36,583 nucleotides of DNA from Opitutus sp. GAS368 (GTDB lineage: Bacteria; Verrucomicrobiota; Verrucomicrobiia; Chthoniobacterales; Chthoniobacteraceae). The stretch spans positions 1-36,583 of the forward strand of contig CALQFT020000015.1 of NCBI GenBank assembly GCA_943329925.2. Reading direction: 5' to 3'. This document shows positions 1 to 6,327 of this stretch, piece by piece. The translations under genes and the position numbers were made by a program. Under the pieces are notes generated by a model that saw only the letters and a program-made list of their open reading frames with translations, ran no database searches and had not been told where the DNA came from. The stretch's first letter is position 1. Every line of letters begins with the position of its first letter.

Positions 1-570
1 CAAAAGAGAAAACAGTGGTTCGTTGTGCATGTTCTTTCAGGACAAGAAATGAAAGTGCGCGACAACTTGACTAAGCGCATCAAAACCGAGGAGATGAGTG
101 ACTACATTTACGAGGTAGTCCTTCCCATGGAGCGAGTTGCGGAAGTTAAGCGCGGCAAGAAGACGGAGACGACCCGCAAGTTTTTCCCCGGCTATATCAT
201 CGTCAACATGTGGTTGTTCGATGACCCTCGCGATAATGACCGCCAACCGCTTGTCGATCGTACGTGGTACTTTATCAAGGATACGGCGGGTGTCATTGGA
301 TTCGCAGGAACCAAAGACCGCCCAATTCCAATGCGTGACTCCGAAGTTCAGGCATTGCTTTCCCAGGTGCGTGAGCGGGAAGAAAACGTCATTCCAAAAA
401 TCTCTTTCCAAGTGGGCGAAACAGTCAAAGTCGCCGACGGTCCTTTCGAGAATCAGAGTGGGGTGGTGGAGGAAATCGATCCGGAGCGTGGGAAACTGCG
501 TGTGTCGGTTAGTATTTTCGGCCGCAACACACTGGTAGATCTTGAGTACTGGCAGGTGGAACGAGCCTAG
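1..570 (+). CDS. nusG: Transcription termination/antitermination protein NusG (5' end outside window)
   Basis: NusG binds RNA polymerase and modulates elongation, Rho termination and coupling to the ribosome. The frame is open to base 1 and reads KRKQWFVVHVLSGQE at the edge. This matches the usual NusG start (KxWYVVxxxSGxE), so only a few N-terminal residues are missing. The GTG at 25 is an internal valine, not the start. The NGN domain is followed by a C-terminal KOW domain with the motif VGETVKVADGPF. The NGN domain carries an insert of about 10 residues, rich in Asp and Arg (around DDPRDNDRQ), compared with E. coli NusG. The gene is followed 70 bp later by rplK, the classical order. The family call is secure; the exact start cannot be seen. 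Confidence 0.95.
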   Translation, partial: QKRKQWFVVHVLSGQEMKVRDNLTKRIKTEEMSDYIYEVVLPMERVAEVKRGKKTETTRKFFPGYIIVNMWLFDDPRDNDRQPLVDRTWYFIKDTAGVIGFAGTKDRPIPMRDSEVQALLSQVREREENVIPKISFQVGETVKVADGPFENQSGVVEEIDPERGKLRVSVSIFGRNTLVDLEYWQVERA

Positions 571-640
571 TTTTTAGTTCAAACAAGTATTTCGACTGCA
601 TTAAGTCGCCAGTCACAAAACATTTTAACCTACCTGAATC

Positions 641-1066
641 ATGGCCAAAGAAATCGTCGCAACCATCAAGCTGCAAATTCCTGCGGGGGCAGCAAATCCA
701 GCGCCACCCGTTGGTCCCGCCTTGGGGCAAAACGGCGTCAACATCATGGCGTTCTGTAAGGAGTTCAACGCTACCACTCAAAAGCAGGCCGGCGACATCC
801 TTCCTGTGGTGATTACTGTCTATAAAGACAAGAGCTTCACCTTCATAACAAAGCAGCCTCCTTCTGCCATCCTGATCAAAAAGGCCCTGGGCATCGCCTC
901 CGGTTCCAAGGAGCCCAATAAAACCAAAGTGGGCAAGCTGACCAAGAAGCAGATTTCTGAAATTGCGCAGCGTAAAATGCGGGATCTTAACGCCCGGACG
1001 GAAGACGCTGCGATCAAGATTATTGCTGGTACGGCCCGCCAGATGGGGGTTGAAGTAGAGGCGTAG
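641..1066 (+). CDS. rplK: 50S ribosomal protein L11
   Basis: L11 forms the stalk base of the large subunit with 23S rRNA helices 43/44, where the translational GTPases act. The product is 141 residues, exactly the usual length. It starts [16 protein letters not shown] and carries the Pro-rich segment ([18 protein letters not shown]) that faces the stalk. The C-terminal RNA-binding domain ([15 protein letters not shown], ending [15 protein letters not shown]) is intact. It lies 70 bp behind nusG and is probably co-transcribed with it. Unusually, no rplA follows; a hairpin and then a glycosyltransferase gene come next. The enzyme that would methylate L11, PrmA, is also encoded in this window at 10874-11728. 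Confidence 0.97.
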   Translation: MAKEIVATIKLQIPAGAANPAPPVGPALGQNGVNIMAFCKEFNATTQKQAGDILPVVITVYKDKSFTFITKQPPSAILIKKALGIASGSKEPNKTKVGKLTKKQISEIAQRKMRDLNARTEDAAIKIIAGTARQMGVEVEA

Positions 1067-1127
1067 GCCTTCGCCCAGGGGTTGGTTTAAGTTAATTACT
1101 TTTATCCACTCGCTGGACTTTCTGAAT

Positions 1128-1170
1128 GGCGCTCCCTGTGCTTGCACGGGTGGCGCCGTTCGTGTTCTGT
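1128..1170 (+). terminator. Probable intrinsic terminator after rplK
   Basis: The arms are 1128-1141 (GGCGCTCCCTGTGC) and 1144-1157 (GCACGGGTGGCGCC). They pair over 14 positions with one mismatch and two G-U pairs. The following tract (1158-1170) is only moderately T-rich (GTTCGTGTTCTGT). The hairpin lies about 60 bp after the rplK stop and would end the nusG-rplK transcript. The stem is seen directly; terminator function is inferred. Confidence 0.6.
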
Positions 1171-1288
1171 GACTTGGCTGCGGTGCGGTCTCAGTCGCCT
1201 CAGGCCATAGCGCTCATTTCGTTTCGGGGACTTCTATTGTCGTTTCTTAACTTTTAGTTATCCCTTATCCAATCTTCTAACTTCCAGC

Positions 1289-2524
1289 ATGAAGAGCTTA
1301 ATTCTTACCAACGAGTTTCCTCCGAATATTTACGGCGGTGCCGGTGTGCATGTCGACTATCTCACCCGAGAGTTGGCCAAGCTCATGAGCGTTGAAGTGC
1401 GTTGCTTTGGTGCGGATGGGCAAAGTGTTTTGCCCACGCAGGGGGCTCTCACCGCAACTGCGTTTGGTGTTGATTCCACCAGCTTTAAAGCGCCGAAGCA
1501 GCTGCACTCCATTTTCGCCTCCCTTCAGCGCTGTCTAGACTGGAATGCCGCAGGAATCGATGCCGATGTGGTTCATCTCCACACCTGGTACACGCATCTC
1601 GGCGGGATTATTGCTAAATTAAATTACGGGATTCCCTTGGTGGTTACCGTTCATTCTCTCGAGCCGCTTAGACCGTGGAAGCGGGAACAACTCGGTGGAG
1701 GCTATGATTTTACGTGTTGGGTAGAGCGCACCGCGCTGGAAATGGCAGACGCCGTAATTGCGGTTTCCAACGACACACGCCAAGACATCCTCCGGCACTT
1801 TAATGTAGCGCCGGAGAAAATTCAGGTGATTCATAACGGCATTGACTTGAACGAGTTCAAGAAAACTGATTCCAACTCTGCGCTGCTCAAGTACGGGGTG
1901 GATCCCAGTCGGCCCTTCGTTTTGTTTGTGGGCCGCATCACCCGCCAGAAGGGTATTCTCCACTTGGCAAGAGCCATCCACCACATGGCAAAGGACTTCC
2001 AAGTTGTTCTGTGCGCGGGTGCGCCGGATACACCTCAGATTGCGGCCGAGATGCGCGAGTTGGTGGAGACCGCCCAAGCCGTCCACGGTTCAGTCCTCTG
2101 GGTGCGGGAGATGGTGAGCAAGCCCGACTTGATCGAGCTTTATTCTCACGCCTCGGTTTTCTGCTGTCCCTCAGTGTATGAACCCTTCGGCATCATTAAC
2201 TTGGAGGCCATGGCGTGTAATACCCCAGTGGTGGCAAGTGCTGTTGGTGGAATTAAGGAAGTGGTGGTGGATGGTGAGACTGGCTTCCTTGTTCCGTTGG
2301 AGTTACGCGAGGGAACTTTTGAGCCAATAGACTCCGAACAATTTGAGCAGGACCTTGCCAGACGCATTAACACTGTGATGGCGGATAAAGCGCTCGGTGA
2401 GCGCTTGGGACGAGCAGGGCGCGCCCGTGCGGAGCAATATTTTTCATGGGAAGCGATCGCTCACAAAACGCACTCTTTGTATGCTGATCTGGTGCGGCAG
2501 CATAAGCAGTGTATAGTTAATTAA
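1289..2524 (+). CDS. glgA: Glycogen synthase, Corynebacterium/GlgM type (GT4 glycosyltransferase)
   Basis: This is a retaining GT-B glycosyltransferase of 411 residues. Its N-terminus (MKSLILTNEFPPNIYGGAGVH) and the segments VHLHTWYTHLGG (about 95-106) and VTVHSLEPLRPWK match the actinobacterial-type glycogen synthase family. Members make alpha-1,4-glucan or maltose-1-phosphate from ADP-glucose. The C-terminal domain has the phosphate-contacting GRITRQKG (215-222) and the E-x7-E donor motif with E298 and E306 (YEPFGIINLE). The classical GlgA start with a KTGGL motif is absent; YGGAGVH replaces it. The gene lies only 5 bp upstream of obgE, so the two probably share a transcript. The choice between glycogen synthase and the GlgM activity cannot be made from sequence alone. 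Confidence 0.85.
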   Translation: MKSLILTNEFPPNIYGGAGVHVDYLTRELAKLMSVEVRCFGADGQSVLPTQGALTATAFGVDSTSFKAPKQLHSIFASLQRCLDWNAAGIDADVVHLHTWYTHLGGIIAKLNYGIPLVVTVHSLEPLRPWKREQLGGGYDFTCWVERTALEMADAVIAVSNDTRQDILRHFNVAPEKIQVIHNGIDLNEFKKTDSNSALLKYGVDPSRPFVLFVGRITRQKGILHLARAIHHMAKDFQVVLCAGAPDTPQIAAEMRELVETAQAVHGSVLWVREMVSKPDLIELYSHASVFCCPSVYEPFGIINLEAMACNTPVVASAVGGIKEVVVDGETGFLVPLELREGTFEPIDSEQFEQDLARRINTVMADKALGERLGRAGRARAEQYFSWEAIAHKTHSLYADLVRQHKQCIVN

Positions 2525-2529
2525 ATTTC

Positions 2530-3660
2530 ATGTTTGTAGATCACATTAAGATTCAAGCGTTTGCGGGGCGTGGTGGGCACGGTTGCGTGTCTTTCCGCCG
2601 AGAGGCTTTTGTCCCAAAGGGCGGCCCCGACGGAGGCGATGGGGGCCGTGGCGCCTCCGTAATTTTGCGCGCCGATGTGCATGTGGACAATCTTACGATG
2701 TTTTTCTATGAACCTCTGCTCAAGGCGCACTATGGCCAGCAGGGGATGGGAAAACAATGCTCCGGAAAGTCAGCGGAGGATCGTGTGTATAATGTTCCTG
2801 TGGGTACACTTGTGTATCGCATGCCGACTCCGCCGCCAGTCGGCGAACTGGAGGCTTCCGTCCGTTACGGTACCGATTCCACCTTCGTGGATCTCGCGCG
2901 CTCTCCGGAGGACGAGCAAAAGGTAGTTGAGGATATCGAGAATGTTGAGTTGGAACTTGTTGTGGATTTGAAGGAGCCTGGACAAGAATTTGTGCTCTGC
3001 CGCGGAGGCAAGGGCGGATTGGGGAATGTTCACTTTAAGAGTTCTCGCAACCGGGTGCCCACGCAATTCACTTACGGAGAAGATGGCGAAGAGGGTGCGT
3101 TTTACCTCGAATTAAGGAAAATCGCGGACGTCGGTTTGGTTGGTTACCCAAATGCGGGTAAATCGACTCTACTCGGAGCGATCTCAGCAGCGCACCCAAA
3201 GGTAGCAGCATATCCTTTCACCACACTTACGCCTCACATTGGTGTCGTGGAACTTGCTGCATTCCATCGGTTTACTGTTGCAGATATTCCCGGATTGATC
3301 GAAGGCGCGCACTTGGATGTGGGCCTTGGCCATGAGTTTTTGCGCCACATTCTTCGGTGTAAACTCCTTGCCTTCGTAGTGGATACAGCTGGCAGCGAGG
3401 GACGCGATCCGGTGTCGGACATTCAAAGTCTGCGCCGCGAGGTGAGTCTCTATGATGCAGAGCTCGGTGATCGTCCTTGGGTCATCATTGCCAACAAGAT
3501 GGATCTTCCAGGCTCTGCGGAAATGGTCGAGACGCTTAAGTTTCGTTTCGGTCGCGTCGAGATATTGCAGGTGACCGCTGCTCTGGGAGAGGGGATTGAG
3601 GAGTTAAAGGAGCGTTTGGGGGCGATTATCAGGTCGCACGAAGCCGCACCTCTTATCTAA
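2530..3660 (+). CDS. obgE: GTPase Obg (ribosome assembly/stress GTPase)
   Basis: Obg is an essential 50S-associated GTPase. The Gly-rich Obg fold starts MFVDHIKIQAFAGRGGHGCVSF and contains GGPDGGDGGRG (31-41). The G domain has G1 GYPNAGKS (205-212), the TTLTPHIGV switch, G3 DIPGLIEGA (252-260) and G4 NKMDL. There is no C-terminal OCT domain after the G domain. The Obg fold carries an insert of about 40 residues between VPVGT (about 89) and GLGN (163-166), rich in acidic residues and Pro, compared with E. coli ObgE. Total length is 376 residues. It follows glgA by 5 bp. Confidence 0.95.
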   Translation: MFVDHIKIQAFAGRGGHGCVSFRREAFVPKGGPDGGDGGRGASVILRADVHVDNLTMFFYEPLLKAHYGQQGMGKQCSGKSAEDRVYNVPVGTLVYRMPTPPPVGELEASVRYGTDSTFVDLARSPEDEQKVVEDIENVELELVVDLKEPGQEFVLCRGGKGGLGNVHFKSSRNRVPTQFTYGEDGEEGAFYLELRKIADVGLVGYPNAGKSTLLGAISAAHPKVAAYPFTTLTPHIGVVELAAFHRFTVADIPGLIEGAHLDVGLGHEFLRHILRCKLLAFVVDTAGSEGRDPVSDIQSLRREVSLYDAELGDRPWVIIANKMDLPGSAEMVETLKFRFGRVEILQVTAALGEGIEELKERLGAIIRSHEAAPLI

Positions 3661-3746
3661 CCTTCAGTCGTAACCTCTTTTTTAAAGGTTACTTGAAGCT
3701 CGTAAGTTGACCTAATGTGTTGCTTGCCTTGGCGTCGGCAAAAAGA

Positions 3747-3764
3747 TTGTGAAAAATTTCACAA
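3747..3764. promoter_or_regulatory. CRP/FNR-family-like palindromic operator upstream of atpB
   Basis: TTGTGAAAAATTTCACAA has perfect 8-bp arms around a 2-bp centre. It contains TGTGA-N6-TCACA, the textbook half-site arrangement for CRP-family regulators. It lies about 80 bp upstream of the atpB start at 3843, in the 182-bp gap after obgE. I could not place a convincing -35/-10 pair around it. A weak 7-bp inverted repeat (GTAACCT 3670-3676 with AGGTTAC 3686-3692) lies between it and obgE. The palindrome is certain; its role as an operator is inferred. Confidence 0.5.
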
Positions 3765-3842
3765 AGTGCTTGCCCCTCCCTCATTTTTTCCGTTTCCTCG
3801 GCACCCGCTACTGTCTGATTTTTTCATCTCTTGATTTTCGTT

Positions 3843-4847
3843 ATGCCGTCTCTTTTCTCGAATCGCTTCGCTTCTTTCCTCTCCGGGTTACTTCCGGTCG
3901 TGGGCTGCGTAAGTCTTCTCCTGAGTGGGACTGCATCAGCCGTGGAGTCAACCCGGCCAACCGCTGTTCACAGCATGCCAGTGGCCGAAGTTCTTCACAG
4001 TAGCACTTCGACGGTTGCTCACGAGGCAGCCGGCCATGAAGCGGCTCTCACTCCAAATGCTCCGGTTCTTTTTCACTTGGGCCCCTTGCCCGTGAACAAT
4101 TCCATGGTGCTGATGTGGGTGGTTTCCGCGGTTATTATTTTGGTAACGCGTGCGGCAACTAAGGACTTGAAAGAAAACCCCGAGGGCTTGCAGAACTTTG
4201 CCGAGTGGGTAGTGGAAAGCTTGCGTGACTTTTTGGAAAACATCCTTGGCCGCGCTTTGACCGCTCAGACTTTTTGGTTCTTTGCCTCAGCCTTTATCTT
4301 CATTCTGACTGCAAATTGGTTCGGATTGCTTCCAGGAGTGGGAACTGTGGGTTGGGGGACTCCTGACGCTTCCGGTGCCTTGACCCATATCAGTGAACCT
4401 CTTTTGAGAGGGGCGAATGCTGACCTAAACTTAACACTCGCGATGTCCGTGGTGTTCTTTGTCGGATGGATCTATTGGGCACTAAAGGCAAACGGGATTG
4501 GCGGATTTTTGCTCCATATTTTCGGCCCTCGCGGAGATGCCAAAGGCGTTCTGAAGCTTGTTTTGATCGTGGTCTTCCTTTGCGTTGGAGTGCTTGAGCT
4601 TGTCTCGATCATGTTCCGTCCGGTGTCTCTTTCATTCCGTCTGTACGGGAATGTGTTTGCGGGTGAGACGATGCTTGAGACAATGTCAAACTTGGTAAAG
4701 GCGCTCGCGCCCATAATCACAATTCCATTCTACTTTCTTGAATTGCTTGTGGGATTTGTGCAGGCCCTCGTATTTACTTTGTTGACGGCGGTGTTCACCC
4801 TTTTGATTTGTGATCATGGTGATGGGCACGCAGAGGAGAAGCACTAG
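3843..4847 (+). CDS. atpB: ATP synthase Fo subunit a
   Basis: Subunit a forms the half-channels for proton movement next to the c-ring. I chose the ATG at 3843 (334 aa) over an in-frame TTG at 3831. From 3843 the protein starts with a clear signal peptide (hydrophobic GLLPVVGCVSLLLSG, likely cleavage after TASA), a feature seen in several bacterial phyla including Bacteroidetes. A His/Ala-rich extracytoplasmic stretch follows, then about five membrane segments. The essential arginine lies in SLSFRLYGNVFAGE (R266 from this start). The C-terminus ends in a His/Glu-rich tail (DHGDGHAEEKH). It is the first gene of atpB-E-F-H-A-G-D-C; no atpI-like gene precedes it. Confidence 0.95.
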   Translation: MPSLFSNRFASFLSGLLPVVGCVSLLLSGTASAVESTRPTAVHSMPVAEVLHSSTSTVAHEAAGHEAALTPNAPVLFHLGPLPVNNSMVLMWVVSAVIILVTRAATKDLKENPEGLQNFAEWVVESLRDFLENILGRALTAQTFWFFASAFIFILTANWFGLLPGVGTVGWGTPDASGALTHISEPLLRGANADLNLTLAMSVVFFVGWIYWALKANGIGGFLLHIFGPRGDAKGVLKLVLIVVFLCVGVLELVSIMFRPVSLSFRLYGNVFAGETMLETMSNLVKALAPIITIPFYFLELLVGFVQALVFTLLTAVFTLLICDHGDGHAEEKH

Positions 4848-4888
4848 TTCATTCGTTCGCGGCAACCTAATTTCCAAACTTTCTTCCG

Positions 4889-4920
4889 TCAGACCGTGGT
4901 CACACTGCGGGGACGGTCGA
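4889..4920 (+). other. Hairpin between atpB and atpE
   Basis: GACCGT (4892-4897) pairs perfectly with ACGGTC (4913-4918). TC/GA can extend the stem past a bulged A at 4891. It has no following T-run, so it is not a terminator. Placed in the 111-bp gap just before atpE, it could be an mRNA stability or processing element. The structure is seen; the function is a guess. Confidence 0.4.
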
Positions 4921-4958
4921 CAACCAAACCTAGTTCAAACCAACCTTAAATTAGTTAT

Positions 4959-5174
4959 ATGAGCATCGTAACCAACCTCGCAGAAATCACTGGCAGTCTT
5001 CATATCGGTTTCGCCGCCCTAGGCTCCGCCTTGGCAGTGGGAATCATTGGGATGAAGGCCTCCGAAGCCGTGGGCCGTAATCCAGGAGCCGCCACGCCCA
5101 TTTTGGTTCAGGCCATTCTTAGCTCAGCGCTTGCTGAAGGGATCGTCTTTTTCGCAATCTTCCTAGTGAAGTAG
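4959..5174 (+). CDS. atpE: ATP synthase Fo subunit c
   Basis: The c subunit forms the rotor ring. The 71-residue hairpin protein has two membrane helices joined by the polar loop with GRNPGAATP (39-47). The ion-binding carboxylate is E60 in SALAEGIVFF. The Q/ES or Q/ET signature of sodium-binding rings is not present, which favours protons. The helix-1 packing motif reads G22-x-A24-x-A26-x-G28, with alanines at two positions that are glycines in the GxGxGxG form. Unusually spaced hairpins lie on both sides of the gene (4889-4920 and 5195-5227). The start ATG gives the expected short N-terminus. Confidence 0.96.
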   Translation: MSIVTNLAEITGSLHIGFAALGSALAVGIIGMKASEAVGRNPGAATPILVQAILSSALAEGIVFFAIFLVK

Positions 5175-5194
5175 TTCCGGCAGTATTTTTCGTC

Positions 5195-5237
5195 GGTGCG
5201 GGGTTGGGATTTTTTCCGCCTCGCACCCACATTTTTT
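5195..5237 (+). terminator. Terminator-like hairpin between atpE and atpF
   Basis: GGTGCGGGG (5195-5203) pairs with CCTCGCACC (5219-5227) over 9 bp with one G-U. The 15-base loop contains a run of T. Three bases later comes ATTTTTT (5231-5237). In the middle of an operon this would act at most as a partial terminator, or as a 3' end protecting the atpE message. Either would help make more c subunit than the other subunits. The structure is seen; the function is inferred. Confidence 0.5.
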
Positions 5238-5253
5238 CCGCTGTTTTCCAGCT

Positions 5254-5805
5254 ATGTTTCTGAACCTCTTCCTCGCTTCCATTTCGGGTGATCTCATGGA
5301 GACCGCCTCTACCGTCGGCAAAACCTTCGGCTTTAGCACGTGGGCTTTTGTGGCGCAGGTGCTGTCTTTCTCGATTGTTTGCGCCGTGCTGTATAAGTTC
5401 GCCTACGGCCCGATTTTGAAAGTGTTGGAAGATCGTCGCCAAAAAATCGAGCTAACATACCGTGAGGCGGCCGCCATTAAAGTGCAGGTTGCCGACGCCG
5501 AGAAGCGTGCCAGCGACATTGTGGTCCAGGCCACTTCTGGAGCTCACAAAATCGTCGAAGAAGCAAAGATAGCGGCGCTGCAGTTTCAGGAAAAACAGAT
5601 GCAGCAGGCTAAGGAAGACGCCACTGATATGATCTCCAAGGCCCGCGAGGCTATTCAGCGGGAACATGACCAAATGCTGGTTGAATTAAAGGCTGAGGTT
5701 GCCCGCCTGGTTGTGGATACCACTGCGAAGGTCGTTGGTAAGGTCCTTACTGCCGATGATCAGCAGCGTTTGATCCAAGAAGCGAACCGCGAACTTGCGG
5801 CTTAG
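5254..5805 (+). CDS. atpF: ATP synthase Fo subunit b
   Basis: Subunit b is the peripheral stalk that holds F1 still against the rotor. The 183-residue protein has one N-terminal membrane helix (about WAFVAQVLSFSIVCAVLYKFAY, residues 30-50). A long charged coiled coil rich in Ala, Glu, Lys and Gln follows (about 55-170). Only one b gene is present, so a homodimer is expected rather than a b/b' pair. The start is uncertain: the ATG at 5254 gives an extra 14 residues ahead of a second ATG at 5296 (METASTVGKTFGF), which also looks like a normal start. It lies 79 bp after atpE and 29 bp before atpH. Confidence 0.93.
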   Translation: MFLNLFLASISGDLMETASTVGKTFGFSTWAFVAQVLSFSIVCAVLYKFAYGPILKVLEDRRQKIELTYREAAAIKVQVADAEKRASDIVVQATSGAHKIVEEAKIAALQFQEKQMQQAKEDATDMISKAREAIQREHDQMLVELKAEVARLVVDTTAKVVGKVLTADDQQRLIQEANRELAA

Positions 5806-5834
5806 GCTGGCGTTCTTACCCGTTAATTTTTCAA

Positions 5835-6233
5835 ATGAAGCTCAGCAAAGAAGCTCGAAAAGGAGCCCGTCTCCTGTTCAACGCAGCTTGTCCTAACGGC
5901 AAACTCGACGAGGCAAAAGTTCGTCAGGTGCTCGTGAGTGTTGAACAGCGCAGGCCGCCCCAGAGCGGGCAGATTTTGCATGAGTTTTATCGTCTTGTTC
6001 GCCTGCTCATTGAGCGCAGCACCGCAACGGTGGAGACCGCCGTTGCGTTGAGCATAGCGCAAAAGTCTGAAGTGCAAGCGGCTTTGCGCCAGCGTTTTGG
6101 TTCTGATGTAAACGCAACCTTTTCAGTCAACTCCGATCTTATCGCCGGCACCAGAGTGCGCGTCGGAAGTGATGTTTATGACTCCAATATTAGAGATCGC
6201 CTCGCTCGTTTGCGTCAGGGTTTGTCTCACTAA
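5835..6233 (+). CDS. atpH: ATP synthase F1 subunit delta, shortened
   Basis: Delta (OSCP) caps F1 and links it to the b stalk. The C-terminal part is typical: [29 protein letters not shown] corresponds to the family's LIGGVRVRVGDxVxDxSVRxxLxxL ending. The protein is only 132 residues, against about 175-185 in most bacteria. The first helix ([12 protein letters not shown]) and the [12 protein letters not shown] segment are both present. The deficit of roughly 45 residues therefore lies inside the N-terminal helical domain, between residues about 35 and 50. The frame is continuous with no sign of a frameshift. Position between atpF and atpA confirms the identity. Confidence 0.88.
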   Translation: MKLSKEARKGARLLFNAACPNGKLDEAKVRQVLVSVEQRRPPQSGQILHEFYRLVRLLIERSTATVETAVALSIAQKSEVQAALRQRFGSDVNATFSVNSDLIAGTRVRVGSDVYDSNIRDRLARLRQGLSH

Positions 6234-6244
6234 TTTACGTTTCT

Positions 6245-6259
6245 GCCGAACGGTTCGGC
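6245..6259 (+). other. Hairpin between atpH and atpA
   Basis: GCCGAAC (6245-6251) and GTTCGGC (6253-6259) are perfect inverted arms around one base, giving a practical 6-bp stem with a 3-base loop. It sits 11 bases after the atpH stop and runs straight into the T-rich tandem repeat at 6259-6302. Together they resemble a terminator or attenuator layout, but the T-runs are only four long and are interrupted. Confidence 0.45.
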
Positions 6260-6302
6260 CCACTTTTATCCCACTTTTATCCCACTTTTATCCCACTTTT
6301 AT
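6259..6302. repeat. Four perfect 11-bp tandem repeats upstream of atpA
   Basis: The unit CCCACTTTTAT occurs four times without a mismatch (6259-6269, 6270-6280, 6281-6291, 6292-6302), ending 25 bp before the atpA ATG at 6328. Eleven base pairs is close to one helical turn, so the T-tracts are phased on one face of the DNA. In the mRNA it gives an unstructured pyrimidine-rich leader. Eleven is not a multiple of three, which argues that the stretch is non-coding although the atpA frame happens to be open through it. Confidence 0.9.
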
Positions 6303-6327
6303 CGCATCCCGCAGCACCCCGAATTCC

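Noticed and set aside
593-608. Small hairpin between nusG and rplK (CGACT/AGTCG)
   Set aside because: A 5-bp stem with a 6-base loop and no T-run is expected by chance at this frequency.
509-1147. 212-residue open frame antisense to rplK
   Set aside because: The rplK coding strand is certain and the antisense translation has no recognisable features.
6259-6302. CRISPR-like array
   Set aside because: The four 11-bp units are directly adjacent with no spacers, so this is a simple tandem repeat.
6169-6327. N-terminal extension of the atpA frame by 53 residues
   Set aside because: It covers the end of atpH, the hairpin and the tandem repeats and does not resemble any alpha subunit. The ATG at 6328 gives the standard N-terminus.
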